From Candidatus Woesearchaeota archaeon (GTDB lineage Archaea > Nanobdellota > Nanobdellia > Woesearchaeales > UBA9989): a stretch of DNA of 41,707 nucleotides. Every line of letters starts with the position of its first letter. Position 1 is the first letter of the stretch. The stretch is taken from the NCBI GenBank assembly GCA_013329045.1, contig DUKZ01000037.1, forward strand, positions 1-41,707, in the 5' to 3' direction. Position numbers and translations under genes: made by a program. Shown here piece after piece: positions 30,919 to 37,639 of this stretch. The notes below the pieces were generated by a model. That model was not told the origin of the DNA. It searched no databases and saw only the letters and a list, made by a program, of their open reading frames with translations.

Positions 30919-32160
30919 ATGAGATTTATCCATATAGCAGACTGCCACATCGGGGCATGGAGAGAGGAAAAGATGAGAATGCTTGGCGTGCAGGCATTCC
31001 AGCAGGCAATACAAAAAGCGATCAATGAAGATGCCGATTTTGTCATTATCGCCGGGGACTTGTTCCACACAGCCCTCCCTTCCCTAGACCTTGTCAAGCA
31101 AGTAGTCAGCGCGCTAAAGAAGCTCAAGGACCAGGATATCCCGATGTATTTTGTCCCAGGCAGCCATGATTACTCTCCTTCCGGCAAGACCATCCTTGAT
31201 GTCATTGAGGAAGCGGGCCTTGGGAAGAATGTTGCCCGCGGGAGGGTGGAGGATGAGAAACTTTGTTTGAAATTCACTGTCGATAACAAAACAGGTGCAA
31301 AGCTCACCGGCATCCTTGGCAAACGCTCGATGCTTGAAAAAGCATACTATGAAAACCTCAACCGTGAAGCCTTGGAAGCAGAACCTGGGATAAAGATATT
31401 TATCCTCCATACGGCCATAGAGGAACTCAAGCCTGTGGAACTTTCAGGTGTTGATTCCTGCACCCTTTCCCTCCTTCCAAAGAACTTTACCTACTATGCA
31501 GCAGGCCATGTCCATTACCGGCTGGAAAAAGATATTGAAGGGTATGGAAAACTGATCTATCCAGGCCCGTTGTTCCCAGACAGTATCAAGGAATTAGAGG
31601 AATTGGTGCATGGAGAAATTGTCCTTGTAGAGGCAGATGAGGTCAGCTTGAAAGTGGAAAAAATCCCGCTGCTCATGAAAAGCGTCGTTGCCCTCTCCAT
31701 TGATGCAAATGGAAAGACGGCAATGGAAGTCAAGCAGGAGATCCTTGACATATTCGAAAAGGAGGATATCTCAAATTGCATTGTCATCCTCCGAATATCC
31801 GGAACGCTTGATTCAGGAAAAATATCAGACATCAATTTCAAGCAGATCTCCCTCATCAGTGAAGAGCAAGAGGCGTATACATTGCTTCGAAACACTTCAG
31901 GACTCGTCTCCAAAGAATTTGAGGAGATAAAAGTCAATCCCGGTTCTGCTGAAGAGATAGAAGAACAGCTCATTTCGGAGCATACTGGACAGATAAGACT
32001 GCCAGGGGCAGCTGACAAAAAGGAAGAGATTGCCATGGTAAAACGCCTGATGCAGTCATGGAATGCTGAAAAGCAGGATGGGGAGACCATCAATGATTAT
32101 GAAAAAAGAATGAAGGAAGAGGCAGCTGCGATATTATCAATTGAATATATAGGAGCATGA
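30919..32160 (+). CDS. Mre11/SbcD-like DNA repair nuclease
   Basis: A 413-residue calcineurin-like phosphoesterase. Motifs in order are FIHIADCHIGAW (Asp 8, His 10), IAGDLFHTA, VPGSHDYSPSG, ILHTAIEE and AAGHVHYR, with a C-terminal extension of about 170 residues for partner binding. The family cuts DNA ends with Mn2+ in recombination repair. The canonical GNHD motif reads GSHD, so the metal-ligand Asn is a Ser. The last 24 bp overlap a convergent small gene. Confidence 0.88.
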   Translation: MRFIHIADCHIGAWREEKMRMLGVQAFQQAIQKAINEDADFVIIAGDLFHTALPSLDLVKQVVSALKKLKDQDIPMYFVPGSHDYSPSGKTILDVIEEAGLGKNVARGRVEDEKLCLKFTVDNKTGAKLTGILGKRSMLEKAYYENLNREALEAEPGIKIFILHTAIEELKPVELSGVDSCTLSLLPKNFTYYAAGHVHYRLEKDIEGYGKLIYPGPLFPDSIKELEELVHGEIVLVEADEVSLKVEKIPLLMKSVVALSIDANGKTAMEVKQEILDIFEKEDISNCIVILRISGTLDSGKISDINFKQISLISEEQEAYTLLRNTSGLVSKEFEEIKVNPGSAEEIEEQLISEHTGQIRLPGAADKKEEIAMVKRLMQSWNAEKQDGETINDYEKRMKEEAAAILSIEYIGA

Positions 32161-32391
32161 CTCATATAACCCATAGAGAGCAATGGCATAGGCACTATAC
32201 TTCATAGTGAACATCACACCGGATAAAAAGTACCCGTCATTCCCGACGTGGGGGTTCTTCTCGAACACTTCCCGCACAATGGCACGGTCGCCTTTTGGTC
32301 CAGGAATCAGGCATTTACCAAAAGTTTTCCAATCAAACTCCTCCCGGAAGCCTGGTTCACGAACACGCTCCTCAAGATCCTGCCTAACCAT
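32137..32391 (-). CDS. hypothetical protein downstream of gatB
   Basis: An 84-residue protein with a charged N-terminus (EERVREPGFREEFDWKTFGK) and a hydrophobic C-terminal helix (about 57-78). A GGTGAT ribosome-binding site precedes the ATG by about 6 nt. It lies 29 bp after gatB on the same strand, so it probably belongs to that operon. The 3' end overlaps the Mre11-like gene by 24 bp. No family is recognised. It could be a shadow, but the ribosome-binding site and operon position favour a real gene. Confidence 0.55.
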   Translation of the reverse strand: MVRQDLEERVREPGFREEFDWKTFGKCLIPGPKGDRAIVREVFEKNPHVGNDGYFLSGVMFTMKYSAYAIALYGLYESCSYIFN

Positions 32392-32420
32392 ATATCATCA
32401 CCATATACCCCCTTACCCTC

Positions 32421-33833
32421 TTAATCAAGCAACTTCTTTAGTGCCTCCTGCACCACCTTCGGATCAGCCTGGCCTTTTGTCTTTTTCATGACAATACCAA
32501 CAACAAAATTCAATGATTTCTCATTGCCAGCCTTGTAGTCCTCCACGGCCTGCGGCGCTTCCGAGATAGCCTCCAGGCAGAGCTTCTCTAAAGAGTCCAG
32601 GTCAGAGATCACCTTGAGATTCTGGTTCTTCACATATTGGCGGACATTAAATGGCTTCTCTATCAGCAGCTCCATGATCTTTTGTGCATTTGATTCTGTG
32701 ATCTCCTTTTTTTCCACCATCCCAATAAGGTCAATGAGGTGGGTCTCATCGAGCTCTAGATCATCAAATGATTTTTTTGAGTAATTCATAACCCTGGTGA
32801 GCTCTCTTCTCAGCCATTTTGCAGCAAGAACCGGATCAATCTCTTTTGCTACCTTCTCAAAAAGATCGCTCAACTTCTTTTCCTGAGCGAGCACTCTCGC
32901 ATCAAAAGGAGAGAGGCTATGCTGTGCAATATAGCGCTGCTCTCGTTCCCGTGCGAGCTCTGGCATGGCATCTTTTACTCTTTTGACCCATTCCTCTGTA
33001 ATATTGACAACAGTGAGGTCAGGATCGATGATATATCCATAATCTTCCTCAGTCTCCTTTGTCCGGAGAGGAAGAGTGATCCCTTTTTCTGAATCCCAGG
33101 CCCTTGTCTCCTGCTTGAACTCGTGGCCAGCCTTCAATTCCTGCTTTTGCCGGGCAACCTCATAGATAAGCGAGCGCTCTATCTCCTTAAAGCCGGTGAT
33201 GTTCTTTACTTCTATTCGCACATACCCAGATTCTTTGATTGACACGTTAGCATCTGCCTTGATGATGCAGCGGGACTCATTGAAAATCTCGAGGTATTGA
33301 AGAATAGTGATTACCTGCCTCATAAAATCCCTTGCCTCACCAGGGCTTGCCAGGTCTGGCTTTGAAACAATCTCCACCAACGGGTTTCCAGAACGATTGT
33401 AATCGACCAGGACAAAAGCCGAAGAGCCAATGCTCCCTGGATGCACAAGGGCAGCTGGATCCTCTTCCAGGTGCACCCTGGTGATGCCAACTGCCTTTCC
33501 AGAATCCAGCGCCAGCCTTCCTTCCTCCCCTAAAGGGAGCTCATATTGGGTAATCTGGTAATTCTTAGCCAAATCAGGGTAAAAATAGGATTTTCTAGAG
33601 AACACCAGCTGCGGGGCAAGGGTGCATTCCAAGGCAAGAGCCAGCTTTACAGCATACTCAATGGCCTTTTTATTGACAACTGGCTTACTCCCAGGATGGC
33701 CGAGGCAGATTGGACAGACACGAGAATTAGGGTTCTCATCCCCTTGCGTTGGGCAGGAACAAAACAGCTTTGTTTTTGTATCCAGTTGGGTATGAACTTC
33801 GAGGCCAATTACCACATCAGTAGAAAATGCCAT
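32421..33833 (-). CDS. gatB: aspartyl/glutamyl-tRNA amidotransferase subunit B
   Basis: A 470-residue GatB. Visible are the start motif VVIGLEVHTQL, the zinc-binding Cys set around FCSCPTQGDENPNSRVCP, PLVEIVSKPD, and the C-terminal helical and YqeY-like tail ending in VQEALKKLL. With GatA and GatC it converts mischarged Asp-tRNA-Asn or Glu-tRNA-Gln to the amidated form. The start at 33833 is chosen because it lies 1 nt after the stop of the coupled mini zinc-ribbon gene (TAAGATG) and begins the conserved domain at once. tRNA-Gln is in this window, but GatA and GatC are not. Confidence 0.96.
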   Translation of the reverse strand: MAFSTDVVIGLEVHTQLDTKTKLFCSCPTQGDENPNSRVCPICLGHPGSKPVVNKKAIEYAVKLALALECTLAPQLVFSRKSYFYPDLAKNYQITQYELPLGEEGRLALDSGKAVGITRVHLEEDPAALVHPGSIGSSAFVLVDYNRSGNPLVEIVSKPDLASPGEARDFMRQVITILQYLEIFNESRCIIKADANVSIKESGYVRIEVKNITGFKEIERSLIYEVARQKQELKAGHEFKQETRAWDSEKGITLPLRTKETEEDYGYIIDPDLTVVNITEEWVKRVKDAMPELAREREQRYIAQHSLSPFDARVLAQEKKLSDLFEKVAKEIDPVLAAKWLRRELTRVMNYSKKSFDDLELDETHLIDLIGMVEKKEITESNAQKIMELLIEKPFNVRQYVKNQNLKVISDLDSLEKLCLEAISEAPQAVEDYKAGNEKSLNFVVGIVMKKTKGQADPKVVQEALKKLLD

Positions 33834-33834
33834 C

Positions 33835-33951
33835 TTAGTCACTATCATCAATCACCAGGCCGCATTTCAAGCAAACGAGCTCCCCAGCCTGATAGTCAAC
33901 CTTCTCACTACCACACTCAGGACATATCCGGCGCTTTTTACCTTTCTCCAT
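33835..33951 (-). CDS. TFIIB-type zinc-ribbon mini-protein
   Basis: A 38-residue protein that is almost only a zinc ribbon, with RICPECGSEKV (Cys 10 and 13) and ELVCLKCGLVIDDS (Cys 27 and 30). This is the pattern of the N-terminal ribbon of TFB, which recruits RNA polymerase, but without the core cyclin domains. A GGGGGA ribosome-binding site precedes the ATG. It is coupled to gatB with one base between stop and start. It might compete with or mimic the TFB ribbon. TATA-like CTTTTTAAAGG lies at 33982-33992. Confidence 0.78.
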   Translation of the reverse strand: MEKGKKRRICPECGSEKVDYQAGELVCLKCGLVIDDSD

Positions 33952-34004
33952 ATCCCCCAGGGGTAAAAAGGGGGTTGTTCCTTTAAAAAGGTTTCGACAA
34001 AAAC

Positions 34005-34274
34005 CTATTCCTGGAGCAACTTCCGGAGGATGACCACCTGCATCTTTGTGCGGTCTTTCTGGGCACTTACCTGCGTTGCAAAGTCCTCTTCACCATAGAC
34101 ATCCTTAATCCAGGTAGCAAAGTCATTCCTTTCTGCTGTCACATGGTGTGAGAAGATCCAGTCTGGCATGGAATCTAATGCTTTCTCCAGGTCTTCTAAG
34201 GTCTTTAGCTCTGCCCCATCACAGAGGAAGAAACTATTTGCTGCTGGTGCCCGCAACTTTACTTTTTTTGCCAT
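34005..34274 (-). CDS. DUF5752-like small protein
   Basis: An 89-residue protein. Its core, SFFLCDGAELKTLEDLEKAL then FSHHVTAERNDFATWI, is shared with the downstream-anchored paralogue encoded just upstream. The paired SHHV...NDF..WI pattern looks like the DUF5752 domain. It has no signal or membrane helix. ATG 34274 is preferred to GTG 34283. Function is unknown; the HH motif and acidic surroundings might bind metal or a ligand. It may form heteromers with the membrane-anchored paralogue. Confidence 0.72.
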   Translation of the reverse strand: MAKKVKLRAPAANSFFLCDGAELKTLEDLEKALDSMPDWIFSHHVTAERNDFATWIKDVYGEEDFATQVSAQKDRTKMQVVILRKLLQE

Positions 34275-34290
34275 TTTTTTCACGCTCTTT

Positions 34291-34316
34291 TTTACAGTAT
34301 CAATTTACAGTATCAA
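34291..34316. repeat. 13-bp perfect tandem duplication spanning a stop codon
   Basis: TTTACAGTATCAA occurs at 34291-34303 and 34304-34316. The second copy contains the TAA stop of the DUF5752-like membrane protein gene (34305-34307). Confidence 0.65.
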
Positions 34317-34877
34317 TATACTGAGGATTATCCCAATAAATAATCCCACAACAAGCCCTTCAATGAACTCCGTCCTGGTAATGACAGAGTCCTGGAAAAA
34401 CACGCGGACTTGATCAAAGGAAAAGGATTTTGCCGGTAGTGAATGTTTTTTTGAAGAAGGCATGGCTCTTGTTTTTTTTAGGGTTTTTGCGACTTTTGCT
34501 TCAACTTTTTTTACCTGCAAACTTTCCGGTCTTTTTTGTTTTATTGTATTTTGTCTTATTGCAGGAACCTGATTCTTCACTTGAACAGCTTTTGTTTTCA
34601 CAACCTTCATTGATGTTGCGTTCTCTTTTTTCGCTACTTTCTTTGGCACGGCCCCGAGCAACTGGATCATCACTGGCTTTGGAATATCCCCTTGAATCTT
34701 TTCTGCGAGCGGCCTATCCTTGAGCACATGGGCGATCCATGAGGAGAAATCATTCTTATGAGCAGAAACATGATGGGAATAGGCGGCATCATCCATCTGA
34801 CTGAGCGCTTTTTTCAAGCCAGGAATGTCTTGGACGACAGTACCATCCCTTGCGTAAAAGAACTCATGCTCTTGCAC
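34305..34877 (-). CDS. DUF5752-like domain with basic linker and tail anchor
   Basis: A 190-residue protein. The N-terminal domain (FFYARDGTVVQDIPGLKKAL, YSHHVSAHKNDFSSWI) is paralogous to the next gene. A 90-residue Lys-rich linker follows, then a C-terminal transmembrane helix (about 167-189). It starts with GTG at 34877, preceded by AAGGGGTG at a good distance. The soluble paralogue 31 bp downstream may be its partner. The domain thus appears in free and membrane-tethered forms. Confidence 0.74.
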   Translation of the reverse strand: MQEHEFFYARDGTVVQDIPGLKKALSQMDDAAYSHHVSAHKNDFSSWIAHVLKDRPLAEKIQGDIPKPVMIQLLGAVPKKVAKKENATSMKVVKTKAVQVKNQVPAIRQNTIKQKRPESLQVKKVEAKVAKTLKKTRAMPSSKKHSLPAKSFSFDQVRVFFQDSVITRTEFIEGLVVGLFIGIILSILIL

Positions 34878-35219
34878 TCGTACACCCCTTTTTGAAATTA
34901 TGCTTGAAATGCTGTCTTTATTATTTAAAAAGGTTTCTATAAACTGTTTATGGCCTTCTTCGATGGCCTCATTGACTAACCAGGATCAATGATATACTGC
35001 GCTTTGGAGCTCAAAGTACGAGGGATTTCGAACGAACAGAAACCTTTTTAATGTTTAAAATTAAGATTGCAACAAATGACCTTTATTCATAAGCTCCTAC
35101 CAAAGATGAGGTCATTTGAATGAGGTCACTTGATTATTAGGAAAACTCATTAGTAATAGAATATAAAAATAAAAGGAATATGAAATGGAATTTCCGAAGA
35201 TTAATGTCTTTTCCTATAC
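34878..35219. promoter_or_regulatory. 342-bp divergent intergenic region with repeat-type operator
   Basis: CAAATGACCT (35073-35082) and AGGTCATTTG (35109-35118) are a perfect inverted pair. The right half is repeated as a 14-bp tandem unit ATGAGGTCATTTGA / ATGAGGTCACTTGA (35106-35119, 35120-35133). A TATA element (35161-35170) lies downstream, 50 bp before ATG 35220. A minus-strand TATA (34923-34934) may serve the GTG gene. No coding sequence is seen here. Confidence 0.5.
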
Positions 35220-36164
35220 ATGAAAATCGGTAAAAAGGTGATACACGTGCCCGCAAAGGATATCTCACAAAAAAATAAGAATGAAAAAAATAAGAATGAC
35301 AGACACCAAAAAATCACAAAACAGCCGCAAAAGGCAAAAACAATCTATGAACGGTTAATCCCCATCATCGGCATACTCATTATCATTAGCGCTGCCCTTT
35401 TCTGGATAAACTCCTTACGGGCGAACCCCTCAATGATGGGACAATTCATCGGTGCAGGAGAAGGAGAACAAGGAAAACTGATTATTCAGGACCCAACAGT
35501 GATATCTAGTGACTGGTATTCAAATTTCTTTATCAGTACCCCTGGCACAGCAAGGATCTGGATGAGGGTGAACTCCCCTGGAAGCGCAAATTCCCAAGCA
35601 GGAGCACGAATCCAGATGGTGCCAAATGCCAATAACCTCGGGAGCCGCCTCCAGCTGCAGACACGCGCCCCTAATGGAGCAATAAATCCTGGACTGACAA
35701 TAGATGATCAGGGACAGGTGATTGTGAATGGAAACATAAAATCAACGGGAGACCTTAAAGCAAAAAAAATATATGGAAACCAGATCATGCTCTATGGCGG
35801 GCCAAATGACAGAGCATATATCTCTGCCACCAACGATGCTGGTGCATCTGCATTCCTTGACGTCTACGCTGCTTCCATTGGGAATGTGGCCCAATTAGCT
35901 AGTAAAAACAATGAAGGCGAAGCAACACTTTCTGTAATGCACAGCAATGCTATAGCATTGGAGATCACTGACAATAACGACCGCCAAGCAACAAACCGTC
36001 TCCTTTTGCAAGATCAGCGAATTGATATCAGGACAGGTGCGATTTACCTGGAATCAGACAACATCGAATTATTTAACATTGATCAGGATGCTGCGTATCT
36101 CTGCATACGAGCAAGAGGAGACAAGAGGGGGGAAGTATTTTCAAGCCTCACGCCCTGCACCTAA
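35220..36164 (+). CDS. membrane-anchored fibre-like surface protein
   Basis: A 314-residue protein with a Lys/Asn-rich cytoplasmic N-terminus and a transmembrane helix (about 44-64). The extracellular part has repeating beta strands (LTIDDQGQVIVNGNIKSTG, AKKIYGNQIMLYGG, NRLLLQDQRIDIRTGAIYL) like the beta-helix or trimeric stalks of phage tail fibres and surface fibres. The last residues contain two Cys. ATG 35220 lacks a ribosome-binding site; GTG 35248, 11 nt after AAAGGTGAT, is a possible alternative start. The function is unknown. Confidence 0.68.
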   Translation: MKIGKKVIHVPAKDISQKNKNEKNKNDRHQKITKQPQKAKTIYERLIPIIGILIIISAALFWINSLRANPSMMGQFIGAGEGEQGKLIIQDPTVISSDWYSNFFISTPGTARIWMRVNSPGSANSQAGARIQMVPNANNLGSRLQLQTRAPNGAINPGLTIDDQGQVIVNGNIKSTGDLKAKKIYGNQIMLYGGPNDRAYISATNDAGASAFLDVYAASIGNVAQLASKNNEGEATLSVMHSNAIALEITDNNDRQATNRLLLQDQRIDIRTGAIYLESDNIELFNIDQDAAYLCIRARGDKRGEVFSSLTPCT

Positions 36165-36168
36165 AAGG

Positions 36169-36190
36169 GCGGTTCTTTTTTTTTCTTTAT
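36169..36190 (+). terminator. T-rich terminator after the fibre-like gene
   Basis: AAGGGCGGTTC is followed by nine or more T (about 36176-36184). No strong stem is present, consistent with archaeal oligo-T termination. Confidence 0.5.
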
Positions 36191-36220
36191 TGTACTAGCA
36201 CATCTTTCAGAGAAGAAACG

Positions 36221-36228
36221 CTTATAAA
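36221..36228 (+). promoter_or_regulatory. TATA box of cysS
   Basis: CTTATAAA is centred 25 bp before ATG 36250. Confidence 0.6.
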
Positions 36229-36249
36229 CGAAATTGCATTTTTCCTCTC

Positions 36250-37626
36250 ATGACACTGCATCTCTTCAACACCCTCACCCGCAAGAAAGAGCCTTTCGAG
36301 CCAATAAAGAAAGGGGAGGCTCGAATCTACACGTGCGGCCCTACTGTCTATAATTATGCCCACATTGGGAACTTTCGGGCATTTGTTGCACAGGACATAA
36401 TGGTTCGCTACCTCAAACATAAGGGACTAGCCGTAACAAGGGTGATGAACCTCACCGATGTTGATGACAAGACTATCAGAGACTCGCAAAAAGAAGGAAA
36501 GAGCCTCAAAGAGTTCACCGAATTCTATAGCGAAGAATTTTTCAAGGATCTAGAAACCCTTAACATTCTGGCGGCTGATGTGTATCCGAAAGCAACAGAG
36601 CATATCAATGAGATGATAGGTATGATACAGTCGTTGCTTGAGAGGGGCGTTGCTTACGCAGCAGAGGATGGCATCTATTTCTCTATCGCAAAAGACAAAG
36701 AATATGGAAAACTCTCTGGACAGAAAATATCCCAACTGGAAGCTGGAAAGCGGGTTTCCCAGGATGAATATGACAAGGACAATGCACAAGACTTTGCCCT
36801 CTGGAAATACTGGGATGCTGCTGATGGAGACGTGTTCTGGGACACCCCTCTTGGGAAAGGCAGGCCTGGGTGGCACATAGAGTGCAGCGCGATGAGCATC
36901 AAGTACCTGGGGCAGCCATTTGACCTCCATGCAGGCGGCGTTGACCTCGTGTTTCCCCACCACGAGAATGAGATTGCACAGGCGGAATGCTCCTGCGAAG
37001 AGAAATTCTGCAACTACTGGTTCCATAATTCTCATCTCATAGTTGACGGGAAGAAAATGAGCAAAAGCCTTGGTAATTTCTATACCCTCCGGGACCTGCA
37101 AGAGGAAGACCCCCGGGCTATTCGCTACTTGCTCTTATCCACTCATTATAGGACCCAGCTTAATTTCACAAAAGAAGGACTTAGCGCAGCGAAGAATACT
37201 GTCGACCGGCTGCAGGAATTTGTTGACGGCCTCCTGTTTATCTCTAAAAATGGAGGGGGAAACAGTGTTGGGGACATTATTAAAGGATCACTAGAAAAAT
37301 TTGAGGCGACAATGGACGATGACCTTGATATCTCCGTTGCATTGTCAGTCATCTTTGATTTTATGAAAGAGATAAATAAGCTTACCCTTGACAAAAAAGG
37401 AGCAACTGCTGTTTTGGCATTAATGAACATGGTCGATTCAGTCCTTGGAGTGCTGCGGTTTACGAAAGAGGAGCTGGATAAAGATATTGGGGCGCTTGTC
37501 CAGCAGAGGGAAGATGCAAGGAAGAGGAAAGATTTTGCGACTGCAGATAGGATCCGCGATGAGCTCAAAAACAAAAGCATCATCCTTGAAGACACGCCTG
37601 ATGGAGTGAAGTGGAAGAGGATCTGA
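36250..37626 (+). CDS. cysS: cysteinyl-tRNA synthetase
   Basis: A 458-residue class I CysRS of normal length. YTCGPTVYNYAHIGNFR carries the first zinc Cys and the HIGH motif, IECSAMSIKYLG and VFPHHENEIAQAE carry the remaining zinc ligands, and KKMSKSLGNFYTL (about 268) is the KMSKS loop. It charges tRNA-Cys. The leaderless TATA box supports the start. It is convergent with valS, with 13 bp between the two genes. Confidence 0.97.
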   Translation: MTLHLFNTLTRKKEPFEPIKKGEARIYTCGPTVYNYAHIGNFRAFVAQDIMVRYLKHKGLAVTRVMNLTDVDDKTIRDSQKEGKSLKEFTEFYSEEFFKDLETLNILAADVYPKATEHINEMIGMIQSLLERGVAYAAEDGIYFSIAKDKEYGKLSGQKISQLEAGKRVSQDEYDKDNAQDFALWKYWDAADGDVFWDTPLGKGRPGWHIECSAMSIKYLGQPFDLHAGGVDLVFPHHENEIAQAECSCEEKFCNYWFHNSHLIVDGKKMSKSLGNFYTLRDLQEEDPRAIRYLLLSTHYRTQLNFTKEGLSAAKNTVDRLQEFVDGLLFISKNGGGNSVGDIIKGSLEKFEATMDDDLDISVALSVIFDFMKEINKLTLDKKGATAVLALMNMVDSVLGVLRFTKEELDKDIGALVQQREDARKRKDFATADRIRDELKNKSIILEDTPDGVKWKRI

Positions 37627-37639
37627 CTACCCCCTAGAA

